This document shows positions 36,401-44,266 of a stretch of 64,000 nucleotides of DNA, piece by piece. The position numbers and the translations under genes were made by a program. Positions within the stretch are counted from its first letter, which is position 1. Each line of letters opens with the position of its first letter. Origin of the DNA: Paenibacillus oceani (GTDB taxonomy: Bacteria; Bacillota; Bacilli; Paenibacillales; NBRC-103111); assembly GCF_014705615.1 (NCBI RefSeq), contig NZ_JACXJA010000003.1:124001-188000 (forward strand), in the 5' to 3' direction. The notes under the pieces are model-generated. The model saw only the letters and a list, made by a program, of their open reading frames with translations. It made no database searches and was not told where the DNA came from.

Positions 36401-38757
36401 AGCGCGCCGTCACCTCGGAGAAGCTGGCTGCGGAAAGTGTCCGGAGCGAGCATATCCAGGCGGAAGCGCTGCGGGGCTACCATCTGCAGGCCGCTGCGGT
36501 CAAAGGCTATCACATCGAGCCGGGCGCGCTCCGGGCGGAGCATCTGGCTGCCGGCATCGTCGGCGGCGACAAGATCGCGGCCGGTTCCATCGGCCAGGAT
36601 CATCTGCTCGACGGGGCGGTGACGGGAGAGAAGCTGGCGTTCGAGTCGGTAAGCGGAGGCCATCTGCTGAACGAATCGGTTCAGTCTTGTCATCTGGCGG
36701 ACGGAGCGGTGGCCGAGGAGCATATTCAGGAAAATGCGATCACCTCGGCGATGCTGCAGGATGAAGCGGTGACGGGAACGAAGCTCGCGGCGGACGCGGT
36801 CAACTCGGAGAAGCTGGCGGACGGAGCGGTGACGGAAGAGAAGCTGGCGGCGGGCAGCGTAACGGCCGACAAGCTGGCGAACGGCTCGGTCACGTTGAAG
36901 AAGCTGGCGCCCGGATCGCTGTCCGGAACGGTTCTCGCCGGCGGCAGTATCGAAGGCAGCCATATTCAGCAAGGAGCGGTACAAGGGCTGCATATCCGCA
37001 AAGACGCGGTCGGACGGGAGCAACTGCAGGACGATTCGGTAGGAGCGGAGCAGCTCGCGGCCGGGAGCGTCGGGACGGAGCATCTGGCGGCGGATAGCGT
37101 AGGCGGGCGGCAGTTGGCCGACGGAGCGGTGACGTGGGAGAAGCTGGCGTTCGAAGCGATCGATACGGAGCGGCTCGCGGACGGCTCGGTCACTTCCGCC
37201 AAGCTTGCCGAACAATCGGTCACCTCGGCCAGTCTGGCAGCCGGCAGCGTCGTCAGCGGTCATATTCGTCCGGGCGCAGTCCAGAGCTACCACATCGGCC
37301 CGGAGGCGATCCGGCCCGCCCACCTCCAAGCCGGTTCCATAGGAGCGGAGCAGCTCGCGGCCGGGAGCGTCGGGACGGAGCATCTGGCGGAGGGGAGCGT
37401 AAGCGGGCGGCAACTGGCGGACGGAACGGTGACATGGGAGAAGCTGGCGTTCGAAGCGATCGATACGGAGCGGCTCGCGGACGGCTCGATCACCTCCGCC
37501 AAGCTTGCTGACCAATCGGTCATCTCGGCCAGTCTGGCGACCGGCAGTGTCGGCAGCGAGCATATCCGCCCGGGATCGGTTCAGAGCTTCCATATCGGCC
37601 CGGAAGCCGTGCAATCGGCACATCTCCAAGCGGGTTCCGTAGGAGCGGAACAGCTCGCAGCCGGGAGCGTCGGGACGGAGCATCTGGCGGAGGGCAGCGT
37701 TAGCGGGCGACAATTGGCGGACGGAACGGTGACGTGGGAGAAGCTGGCGTTCGAAGCGATCGGCGAGGACCGTCTCGCAGACGGCTCGATCACCTCCGCC
37801 AAGCTGACTGGCGGGGCAGTCACCGGCTCTGCTCTTGCGGCAGACAGCGTCGATAGCGGCCACCTTCGCGACGGCGCGGTTCAGAGCCGGCATCTCGAGC
37901 CGGGCGCGGTCCGGGAAGAACATCTCGGTCCAGTCGCCTGGCTCGCCGACCGGCTGCCTGACGACAGCATTGGCGGCGGCAAGCTGCAAAACTCGTCGGT
38001 CACCGCCGAGAAGCTGGCGGCGGCAAGCGTCACGACGGAGCAGCTCGCGAACCGGTCGGTTACATCAGAGAAGCTGGCGTCGCGGTCGGTGACCGGCGCG
38101 ATCCTGGCATCCGACAGCATCGAGGGCATTCATATCCGACCGGGGACGGTTCAGAGCCATCACATCGAAGTCGGCGCGATCAAGCCGCATCATCTCGAAG
38201 GTATCGCCTGGCCGATGCGCGACCCCTCCCAGGAGGAAACTTCCGGAGGCAGGCTGAAGAGCGGCTCCGTCGCTTCCGTACATGTGGCCGCAGCCGCCGT
38301 TACGTCCGAGAAGCTGGCGGACGGAGCGGTCACGACGGAAAAGGTTGCCGCCGGAGCGGTAACGTCCGACAAGCTCGCAGCAGGTTCGGTCACTCCGGGC
38401 AAGCTGGCCGAAGGAGCGGTCGGCGCCGAGCATATCGCCGACGGCTCGCTCCCGGCAAGCAAGCTCGATTTTGCGGCGGTGCAGACGACCGGGCGGACGG
38501 GGAGAGCGCTGCAGCAATTCGGAGCCGCTCCGTTCCGGTTCGCGGTGCACGACGAGACCGTGTACATCGAAGTGACGTTCGAGGAGCCGTTCGCCGATAC
38601 CGGCTATGTGCTGGTGGCGATGACGAATCATTCCGCCTGCTATTCCGTACTGAAAGCGAAAACCGAGCGGTGTGCAACCGTAGAAATTGTACGGACGAAA
38701 TTTACCCCGGAACCCCAAGGCATGATTAACTGGATCGCGATCGGCACCGGCGTATAA
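33421..38757 (+). CDS. Giant decapeptide-repeat fibre protein (WIAG-tail-like end)
   Basis: 1778 residues. Residues 1 to about 165: basic then acidic, Pro/Ala/Glu-rich linker. About 166-1685: roughly 150 decapeptides of form [S/A][V/I]xxx[K/H][L/I]xx[G], e.g. SVTSGKLAPG, with a hydrophobic residue every five positions as in pentapeptide beta-solenoids. About 1686-1778: a unique beta-rich cap ending NWIAIGTGV, resembling from memory the 'WIAG-tail' of Paenibacillaceae repeat proteins. There is no signal peptide or sortase motif, consistent with deposition from the mother cell. Abundant Ser/Thr at two repeat positions could carry glycans from the downstream enzymes. AAGGTGA lies before ATG 33421. 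A phage-fibre origin of the repeat is possible. Confidence 0.85.
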   Translation: MKRNKPNDGSRAKKQSGQRIYNSKMNELSWLDDDKTQKAPRPKRNESGPEDTERQGADRAPEPEANVARIAAAPAAEAPAPDKAAAEKPVSEKPVSEKPAVQEPAPPAGGSPADKTIQKVELFEEPTDISPVLLLFERAQHENVAVVYTDDIVDEAITNEKIASRAIDGSKLKPNSIGRDSIADYAVDNTKLAEGSVTANKIALASIEDRHIVHGTISGKKLKPRSISGEKLVDNSITSEKLADKTIDSMKIAEGSIEAKHLHVQCISTDLIQDQSIVSEKIKSGAVLSSNLANGSVNSAKIADGAVLTEKLRDGAVTGEKIGEASIDSNHLQKGSVLGEHLAAGAVAAEHLAESSVQTGHMAEESVGTDQLKPQAVTSNKLASESVESQHLQPQSVQSSHLKPQSVLEEHLADGAVTTGKLASQAVTGAGLSDAAVSTSKLESGAVTEPKLASGAVSGRAIAERAIDRRHLSPGTVGSDELEEEAVGETELATGSVTTGKLRDGAVTGEKLADGSVTSGKLAPGAVNEETLAEGAVKSQHIGAGAIGTEHFQKMSIGNDSIQDYAVTWNKIALGSITRNHLVQGTVYTHHIVDHAVTTSKLAPETVSTDKMTDLAVTSSKLADASVTASKLAPGAVRGAHLADNAVTSEHLTQGAVLGEHLAADSVCQEHLSAGSVASETIRSEAVTEAKLADGSVTAAKLAPDSVTGGKLAASSVETRHVVPGSITPELLAEGSVGSTHLAQGAVTGRHIGKRAIVSEHVHEGTIVSRHLANNSVVGSHVAEGAISARHLSAGSVDGTHLKSGAILPSHIGEGTVEAAHLAAGSVGTVHIADGAVSEDAIQDGAVTSGKLAVGSVNSERLAAQAVTGDKVADEAITGKHLKNEAIQSCHLKSGIIRPEHLEAGAVTAGHLSPESVASGNIQTSAITEEHLADSAVTESKIAPGAVQAVQLAGESVRSRHLASQSVAESHLQEQAVSTVKLQTGAVTEEKLAERAVTSEKLAAESVRSEHIQAEALRGYHLQAAAVKGYHIEPGALRAEHLAAGIVGGDKIAAGSIGQDHLLDGAVTGEKLAFESVSGGHLLNESVQSCHLADGAVAEEHIQENAITSAMLQDEAVTGTKLAADAVNSEKLADGAVTEEKLAAGSVTADKLANGSVTLKKLAPGSLSGTVLAGGSIEGSHIQQGAVQGLHIRKDAVGREQLQDDSVGAEQLAAGSVGTEHLAADSVGGRQLADGAVTWEKLAFEAIDTERLADGSVTSAKLAEQSVTSASLAAGSVVSGHIRPGAVQSYHIGPEAIRPAHLQAGSIGAEQLAAGSVGTEHLAEGSVSGRQLADGTVTWEKLAFEAIDTERLADGSITSAKLADQSVISASLATGSVGSEHIRPGSVQSFHIGPEAVQSAHLQAGSVGAEQLAAGSVGTEHLAEGSVSGRQLADGTVTWEKLAFEAIGEDRLADGSITSAKLTGGAVTGSALAADSVDSGHLRDGAVQSRHLEPGAVREEHLGPVAWLADRLPDDSIGGGKLQNSSVTAEKLAAASVTTEQLANRSVTSEKLASRSVTGAILASDSIEGIHIRPGTVQSHHIEVGAIKPHHLEGIAWPMRDPSQEETSGGRLKSGSVASVHVAAAAVTSEKLADGAVTTEKVAAGAVTSDKLAAGSVTPGKLAEGAVGAEHIADGSLPASKLDFAAVQTTGRTGRALQQFGAAPFRFAVHDETVYIEVTFEEPFADTGYVLVAMTNHSACYSVLKAKTERCATVEIVRTKFTPEPQGMINWIAIGTGV
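37039..37806 (+). repeat. 300-bp higher-order repeat inside the giant gene
   Basis: Near-identical DNA recurs with an exact 300-bp period: 37039-37338, 37339-37638 and a partial copy 37639 to about 37806. Each copy opens with GTAGGAGCGGA(G/A)CAGCTCGC (or ATAGG...) and includes ACGTGGGAGAAGCTGGCGTT (or ACATGG...). Each unit is ten decapeptides, so the gene has grown by in-frame block duplication here. Confidence 0.92.
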
Positions 38758-38801
38758 CAAGGTGTTCATGCGGCAGCCGGCCCCCTGACCGGCCGGCTGC
38801 G

Positions 38802-38851
38802 AACAGACGGCAGCCTCTCCACTCCGCTTGCGGAGCGGGAGGCTGCTGTTT
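38802..38851 (+). terminator. Terminator after giant repeat gene
   Basis: Long stem (CGGCAGCCTC..GAGGCTGCTG with inner CTCCGC-TTGC-GGAG) ending in TGTTTGG. A second GC hairpin, GCAGCCGGCC..GGCCGGCTGC, lies at 38773-38800. The 250 bases from here to 39110 hold no gene. Confidence 0.7.
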
Positions 38852-39109
38852 GGCTTGGAGCGGAATGTCATCCTTTTTGCGGCCCGCTGCTCGTTCCGTC
38901 ACTCGCCGTTTTTGCGGCAGCTACAGCCCTTTTTATCGGACAATCGGCGGATGCCCTTTCGTCTAATGCGGATTTTCATAGAATGACTCGTAAGAAAAGC
39001 AACCATAGCGGCACCGCGGCGCGATGCCGGGCAAGCCGCGCGGAAGCGATTCGCACAGGCGGATGTAGACGATAGTTGCACAGGTTCCTCATGAAATCGG
39101 AGGTGAATG

Positions 39110-39988
39110 ATGTTGAAGCCGCGAGCCGGCAACAGAAGGAGAACAAGCACCCGCTTACAACGGAAGAGAGCGGCCGCCGGCCGTCTCCATTCCCGCCGCA
39201 GGACGGTCAGACCGGGAGTTCCCGCCCGGGCCGGGCAGCCGGACTACTCCGGCGGTCCCGCCATATCGGTCGTCATCCCGGTCGTGAATGAACGCCGGAC
39301 GATCGAACGCGTTATCCGCCAGGCGTTCCGCGTCCACCGGAATACGGAAGTCATCGTCGTAGCCAACGGCACGACGGACGGAACACGGCAATTGGCGGAA
39401 TCGCTCGGGGCGCGCGTCATTACGTATCCGGAAGCGCTTGGCCACGACGTGGGCAGAAGCATCGGGGCCAAAGAAGCGAAGGGGAAGATCGTGCTGTTTA
39501 CCGACGGGGATATCGTCATTCCCGCTAAAGATCTGATGCCGCTGATCAAGGCGGTGGAGAACGGGGTCGACATTGCGCTGAACAGCTATATGGGGCCGAC
39601 GGGCAAACGGAACGTGCATGGGGTCGTGCTTGCCAAGCACGCGATGAATATCGCTTTATCGCGGCCGGATCTGAGAGGCGCGTCGATGACGACGATTCCG
39701 CACGCCTTAAGCCGGAGGGCGCTCGAGACGATCGGCTTCGAGGAGCTTGCGGTTCCGCCTAAAGCCCAGGCGGTCGGAATATGCCGAGGGCTGGATGTCC
39801 GAGCCGTCCATTATATCGATGTGGGCAGACCGAACCCGATCCGCAGAAGGCGGCAGAAAACGGGGAGCGACCCGCTCGAGCAATTGATAATCGGAGACCA
39901 CCTCGAAGCGATGGACTGGTATATCCGGTCGACGAATGAACGGGGCAATTTGCCGGACCTGATGCGGGTCAGGGAAATCGTGAGGTGA
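39110..39988 (+). CDS. GT2-like glycosyltransferase with basic N-terminal tail
   Basis: 292 residues. Residues 1 to about 38 are Arg-rich (NRRRTSTRLQRKRAAAGRLH). Then a GT-A fold: ISVVIPVVNERRTIERVI, TEVIVVANGTTDGTRQLAES and LFTDGDIVI with the DxD-type metal motif. Start 39110 gives 6-base spacing to GGAGG; 39107 is possible. It is a clear paralogue of the next gene (shared GHDVGRSIGAK-type, PHALSRRALETIG, VPPKAQ and IIGDHLEAM segments). Transfers an unidentified sugar. First gene of a tightly packed run to 50223. Confidence 0.87.
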   Translation: MLKPRAGNRRRTSTRLQRKRAAAGRLHSRRRTVRPGVPARAGQPDYSGGPAISVVIPVVNERRTIERVIRQAFRVHRNTEVIVVANGTTDGTRQLAESLGARVITYPEALGHDVGRSIGAKEAKGKIVLFTDGDIVIPAKDLMPLIKAVENGVDIALNSYMGPTGKRNVHGVVLAKHAMNIALSRPDLRGASMTTIPHALSRRALETIGFEELAVPPKAQAVGICRGLDVRAVHYIDVGRPNPIRRRRQKTGSDPLEQLIIGDHLEAMDWYIRSTNERGNLPDLMRVREIVR

Positions 39989-39992
39989 AGGC

Positions 39993-41126
39993 ATGGGTCG
40001 ATTGCGCAAACGTCAATTCCGAATAACCGGCCGTACGCGCGGCCGGCTTAAGCGAAAAATACACAAGGCAGGAAGGCGGAGCGGAGGAAGAAGAAGGGGT
40101 CTCCGGCAGCAGGGCGGCTCGGAGGGACAGGTTCGCTCGGCGGCGACGGTGCAGCTTGCCGGCAGAGCTTTCGAGGCCGGGAAGCAAGCTGCTCCCTTGA
40201 TCGATGTAGACGCAGCGGGCCGGGCGCAGGCGCTGAACGACTGCTGGAACGACTGGAGAGAGTCGTTTCCGATCCGGACTGCCTCCTGGACCGCCTACCA
40301 TGACATCGCCCGCCATTTCGTCCAGGGGTTCGAAAGCGGAAAGGGAATCCGGCTGAACAATCCGGTGCTGGTGCCTACGCGGAAGACGATCGGTGCCGTC
40401 GTCACGGCGATGAATGAGGAAAAAGCGCTGCCTGCCGTGCTGGATCAGCTCGGCAGACTGCCGCTAAGCGAGATCGTTATCGTCGTTAACGGCTCGACCG
40501 ACCGGACCTTTTGGAGCGCGCGCAACTTGAGCGGCGGCATCGTCGTCCACTTCGTGCGACCGCTCGGACACGACGTCGGCCGGGCGGTCGGGGCGAAGCT
40601 GACGCGTTCGGATATCCTGCTGTTTCTGGACGGCGATTTCCCGGTATTTGCGGAGCATCTGGTGCCGTTTGTCGATGCGGTGGATCAAGGAACCGATGTC
40701 GCGCTGAACGACATCTCCCCTTATATCGACGTATTCGCGAACCGGGACCCGGTGTCGGTTGTGAAGGAGATGCTGAACCGGTCGCTCGGGCGGGCCGACC
40801 TGGAAGCGAACTCGATGACGGCGGTACCTCACGCGCTGTCCCGGCGAGCGCTGGAGACGATCGGCTGTTCCAATCTGATGGTGCCTCCGAAAGCGCAGTC
40901 GATCGCGGTCCGCAGCGGCCTTAAAGTCGGCTGCGCGATGAGCGTGGACGTGATCTCGAAAAACCGGATACGCGCGAAAAACTCCGGCCACGACAATCCG
41001 GTAGCCCATCTGATCGTCGGCGATCATCTGGAGGCGTTCTCGTACTTGCTTCGGGCGGAAGGACCGAGGCTGTCTTCCGTGGACGATATCCGCAACCGCA
41101 GCGTGCTCGGGAGGGTCTCGTCATGA
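39993..41126 (+). CDS. GT2-like glycosyltransferase with hyper-basic tail, paralogue of 39110 gene
   Basis: 377 residues. Residues 1 to about 45 are extremely Arg/Lys-rich (ITGRTRGRLKRKIHKAGRRS). Residues 46-125 form an added helical segment. The GT-A domain is about 128-360 (IGAVVTAMNEEKALPAVLDQ, ILLFLDGDFPVFAEH, AVPHALSRRALETIG). It starts 4 bases after the previous stop and overlaps the next start by four bases (ATGA), so translation is coupled. Same fold but longer than its neighbour, so the pair probably act in sequence or as a complex. Confidence 0.87.
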   Translation: MGRLRKRQFRITGRTRGRLKRKIHKAGRRSGGRRRGLRQQGGSEGQVRSAATVQLAGRAFEAGKQAAPLIDVDAAGRAQALNDCWNDWRESFPIRTASWTAYHDIARHFVQGFESGKGIRLNNPVLVPTRKTIGAVVTAMNEEKALPAVLDQLGRLPLSEIVIVVNGSTDRTFWSARNLSGGIVVHFVRPLGHDVGRAVGAKLTRSDILLFLDGDFPVFAEHLVPFVDAVDQGTDVALNDISPYIDVFANRDPVSVVKEMLNRSLGRADLEANSMTAVPHALSRRALETIGCSNLMVPPKAQSIAVRSGLKVGCAMSVDVISKNRIRAKNSGHDNPVAHLIVGDHLEAFSYLLRAEGPRLSSVDDIRNRSVLGRVSS

Positions 41127-41860
41127 CTATGACCAGCATCGTCATCCCGACGTACAACGAGCTCGGGCTGCTGCGCGAATGTATAGCGGCGATCGAGACT
41201 TACTCGGACGCTCCATATGAGATCGTCGTCGTGGACAATGGCTCGACGGACGGGACGCTCGAGTATTGCTTGCAAAAGCCGGTTACGCTCGTCTCTCTGC
41301 CGGCGAACCGCGGTTTTCCGGAAGCCTGCAACACGGGGCTGCTCGCGGCAAGCGGAACCGAGCTGCTGCTGCTGAACAACGACGTCGTCGTCACGCATAA
41401 CTGGCTATCCAACCTGCTTAAATGTTTGTACAGCGACCGGAAGGCGGGAATCGTAGGCCCCCGCACCAACTACGCGAGCGGCAGACAGCAGATGGAGCTG
41501 TACTACGATTCGCTGGACGAATTCCACCGGATGGCCGAGACGATGAACCGGTCGGACGGGCGGAAGTGGGAGGAAGTGACGCGGCTGGTCGGCCTCTGCT
41601 TCTTGTTCCGGCGGGACTTGATGGACCGGATCGGACTGCTCGACGAACGGTTTTCGCCCGGCCATTACGAGGATGACGATTACTGCTACCGGACCAGACT
41701 GGAAGGGTACCGTCTCCTGATGGCCGGCGACACGGTCGTTCACCATCACGGCAGCGCCAGCTTCCGCAAGCAGGGTCAGGAGCGGATGGACCGGCTGGTC
41801 GAGACGAATTACCGCAAATTTATCGAGAAATGGGGAGTCGATCCCAAGCAGTTCATATAA
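41123..41860 (+). CDS. GT2 glycosyltransferase
   Basis: 245 residues. Rhamnosyltransferase-type GT-A domain: MTSIVIPTYNELGLLRECIA, EIVVVDNGSTDGTLEYC, LLLLNNDVVVTHNW, and the acceptor/metal region RFSPGHYEDDDYCYRTRLEG with a late HHHGSASF. No basic tail. GGAGGG lies before the ATG, which overlaps the previous stop. It closely resembles the central domain of the protein at 48587. The dTDP-sugar genes that follow may make its donor. Confidence 0.9.
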   Translation: MTMTSIVIPTYNELGLLRECIAAIETYSDAPYEIVVVDNGSTDGTLEYCLQKPVTLVSLPANRGFPEACNTGLLAASGTELLLLNNDVVVTHNWLSNLLKCLYSDRKAGIVGPRTNYASGRQQMELYYDSLDEFHRMAETMNRSDGRKWEEVTRLVGLCFLFRRDLMDRIGLLDERFSPGHYEDDDYCYRTRLEGYRLLMAGDTVVHHHGSASFRKQGQERMDRLVETNYRKFIEKWGVDPKQFI

Positions 41861-41901
41861 GCGGCAGCCGGCTGCGGCAGGCTGGGAAAGGGGGAAGGCC
41901 G

Positions 41902-42633
41902 GTGAAGGGCGTTATTTTGGCCGGGGGCACAGGGACGCGTCTCGCCCCTCTGACGAAAATCGTGAACAAACATTTGCTGCCGGCGGGAAAAGTTCCGATG
42001 ATCGAGCATGCGGTCCGCAAGCTGGCCTCGGCCGGGATCGGGGATATTCTGGTCGTCATCGGCAAGCAGTCCGCCGGACTGTTTCTCGACTATCTGGGCG
42101 GCGGCAAGCGGTGGGGCGTGCGGCTGACCTACCGGGTCCAGGAGGAGGCCGGGGGAATCGCCCAAGGACTCGCCTTGGCCGAAGGGTTCATCTCCGAAGG
42201 CGAGAAGATGGTCGTTCTGCTGGGTGACAACCTGTTCGAGGACGATCTGCGGCCGTTTGCGGACCGGTTTGCGAAGCAGGAGCCGGGGACGGCCATGGTG
42301 CTGCTTAAGGAAACGGACGAATTGAACCGGTACGGGGTGCCTGTTTTGGCGAACGACACCATTGCCCGGATCGAGGAGAAGCCGTCCGACCCGCAATCGG
42401 ACTACTGCGTGACCGGAGTCTATTTGTACGACTCGGCGGTATTCGGGGCGATTCGTGGCATCCGTCCGTCTCTGCGCGGAGAGCTGGAGATTACCGATGT
42501 GAACAACCGGTACGCGGCGGAGGGCGCGCTGACCTATGGCGTGTTAACCGGCTGGTGGACCGATGCGGGTACGTTCGAATCGCTCCGGGAAGCCGGTGAA
42601 CGGCTGTCCTTCCCGGATGCGGAACCGGGATAA
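41902..42633 (+). CDS. rmlA: Sugar-1-phosphate nucleotidylyltransferase (RmlA/SpsI type)
   Basis: 243 residues, GTG start with GAAAGGGGGAAGG upstream. Activates glucose-1-phosphate to dTDP-glucose in the cytosol. Seen: VKGVILAGGTGTRLAPLTKI, KHLLPAGKVPM, VVLLGDNLFEDDL, VTGVYLYDS and GELEITDVNNRY. The short length matches B. subtilis SpsI (spore polysaccharide) rather than the about 290-residue classical RmlA. It precedes rmlC and an epimerase. The symbol is by family; nucleotide specificity is not proven. Confidence 0.85.
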   Translation: MKGVILAGGTGTRLAPLTKIVNKHLLPAGKVPMIEHAVRKLASAGIGDILVVIGKQSAGLFLDYLGGGKRWGVRLTYRVQEEAGGIAQGLALAEGFISEGEKMVVLLGDNLFEDDLRPFADRFAKQEPGTAMVLLKETDELNRYGVPVLANDTIARIEEKPSDPQSDYCVTGVYLYDSAVFGAIRGIRPSLRGELEITDVNNRYAAEGALTYGVLTGWWTDAGTFESLREAGERLSFPDAEPG

Positions 42634-42660
42634 GAACCGATAGGGAAAGGGGAGGAAAGC

Positions 42661-43230
42661 ATGGTTAGGCTCGAAACGAAGCTGCCCGGCGTCTTTTTGC
42701 TGGAACCGGTCGTACACGGTGACCATCGCGGCTATTTCATGGAAAGCTACACCCGCAGCAAGCTGGAGCGGCTCGGCTTGACGTACGATTTCGTCCAGGA
42801 TAACGAGTCTTTATCCGCCCAGGCCGGAGTGATCCGCGGTTTGCACTACCAGTTGTCCGCGAAGGCACAGACGAAGCTGGTGCGCGTCCTTGCGGGAGCC
42901 GTCTACGATGTCGTCGTCGATATCCGCAAGGGCTCGCCGACGTTCGGACAATGGGTCGGCGTAGTTCTAAGCGAGCACAACAAGCGGCAGGTTCTCGTGC
43001 CGAAAGGATTTGCCCACGGCATCTGCACGCTCGCGCCGGACACTCGGCTGCTGTACAAGGTGGACGAATATTATTCGCCGGAGCACGACCGGGGCATCGT
43101 CTGGAACGATCCGGACCTCGGCATCGACTGGCCGGTCACCGTGCCGGTATTGTCGGCCAAGGACGAAGCGCAGCCGCGTCTGCGTGATGCGGAAATCGAC
43201 TTTCTATACGACGGGGAGGGACATTCATGA
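42661..43230 (+). CDS. rmlC: dTDP-4-dehydrorhamnose 3,5-epimerase
   Basis: 189 residues. Full-length RmlC cupin: HGDHRGYFMESYTRSKLERL, FVQDNESLSAQAGVIRGLHY with the active His, KLVRVLAGAVYDVVVDIRKG, and VPKGFAHGICTL. Epimerises the 4-keto sugar toward L-rhamnose configuration. GGGGAGG lies before the ATG, and its stop overlaps the next start by four bases. Confidence 0.95.
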   Translation: MVRLETKLPGVFLLEPVVHGDHRGYFMESYTRSKLERLGLTYDFVQDNESLSAQAGVIRGLHYQLSAKAQTKLVRVLAGAVYDVVVDIRKGSPTFGQWVGVVLSEHNKRQVLVPKGFAHGICTLAPDTRLLYKVDEYYSPEHDRGIVWNDPDLGIDWPVTVPVLSAKDEAQPRLRDAEIDFLYDGEGHS

Positions 43231-44264
43231 GAACGGTACTTGTCACGGGGGCAGGCGGCTACATCGGCTCCGTCCTCGTGCCGAAGCTGCTCGGCAAAGG
43301 CTACAGGGTGAAGGCGCTGGACCGTTACTTTTTCGGAGCCGACAAGCTGGAGCCCCACCCGAATCTGGTCGTACTGCAGGAAGACAGCCGGCGCATCCGC
43401 GAGGAGCACTTCGCCGACGTTGACGCGGTGATCGATCTGGTCGCCTTGTCCAACGATCCGAGCGGGGAGCTGTACCGCGAAGCCACTTATCAGATCAACC
43501 ATATATCTCGGGCCAGAACGGCCCTCATGGCCAAGCAGCTCGGCGTGCGGACGTATATCCTGCCCTCTTCGTGCAGTCTGTACGGATTCCAGGAAGCGGA
43601 CGTCATCGTCGACGAGACGAGTCCGACCAATCCGTTGTCGACCTATGCCAAGGCGAACGAACGGGCGGAGCACAGCGTCCTGCCTCTGGCCGACGGGAGC
43701 TTCACCGTCGTCGTGATGAGACAGGCGACCGTGTACGGCTTCTCGCCACGGATGCGGTTCGACCTTGCGATTAACGGCATGACGCTCGGAGCCTGGCGGC
43801 GCGGAGTCATCCCGCTGATGAAGGACGGGACGCAGTGGCGGCCGTTCGTCCATGTGCAGGATACGACCGACGTGATGGCCCTGCTGCTGGAGGCGGACCC
43901 GGAAGCGGTGAACGGGCAAGTGTTCAATGTCGGCTCGGATGCGAACAACTATCAGCTCGGCCCTCTCGGCGAGACGATCGCCCGCGCCCTGCCGAAGGAG
44001 GTCGCCATCGAATGGTACGGCGAGCCGGATCACCGCTCATACCGCGTCAGCTTCGAGAAGATCGAGCGGGCGCTGGGCTGGAAGGCGGGATGGACCGCTG
44101 CGGAAGGCGCGCTGGAAATCTACCGGGAGCTGGAAGACGGCCGGGTGACCGATTTCGAACAGACGATCACGCTGAACTGGTATCAGGAACTGGCGAAATG
44201 GCAGAAAATCATCCGGCAGACGGAAATGTACGGCGGTATGGTCGATATCCGGGGAGGGGAATGA
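43227..44264 (+). CDS. Extended SDR NAD-dependent sugar epimerase/dehydratase
   Basis: 345 residues. Nucleotide motif TVLVTGAGGYIGSVLVPKLL, then PSSCSLYGF, then STYAKANERAE where the usual YxxxK reads Y-A-K-A-N, so the catalytic Lys position holds Asn (a Lys lies two residues earlier). WRPFVHVQDTTDV and FNVGSDANNYQLG are typical of sugar epimerases. It sits where rmlB is expected but does not look like RmlB. It may make a modified deoxysugar. Coupled to rmlC (ATGA) and overlapping into rmlD. Confidence 0.85.
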   Translation: MRTVLVTGAGGYIGSVLVPKLLGKGYRVKALDRYFFGADKLEPHPNLVVLQEDSRRIREEHFADVDAVIDLVALSNDPSGELYREATYQINHISRARTALMAKQLGVRTYILPSSCSLYGFQEADVIVDETSPTNPLSTYAKANERAEHSVLPLADGSFTVVVMRQATVYGFSPRMRFDLAINGMTLGAWRRGVIPLMKDGTQWRPFVHVQDTTDVMALLLEADPEAVNGQVFNVGSDANNYQLGPLGETIARALPKEVAIEWYGEPDHRSYRVSFEKIERALGWKAGWTAAEGALEIYRELEDGRVTDFEQTITLNWYQELAKWQKIIRQTEMYGGMVDIRGGE

Positions 44265-44266
44265 GG

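Noticed and set aside
35635-37989. 784-residue open frame on the minus strand across the giant repeat gene
   Set aside because: It is a by-product of the 30-bp periodic, stop-free repeat DNA; no ribosome binding site, and the plus-strand frame has meaningful ends and a promoter.
33421-38757. Prophage tail fibre
   Set aside because: The repeat resembles fibre repeats, but no other phage gene is near, and spore coat and glycosylation genes surround it.
43227-44264. rmlB (dTDP-glucose 4,6-dehydratase)
   Set aside because: It lacks the RmlB Asp-Glu dehydratase signature and its active-site YxxxK; it reads as a different sugar epimerase.
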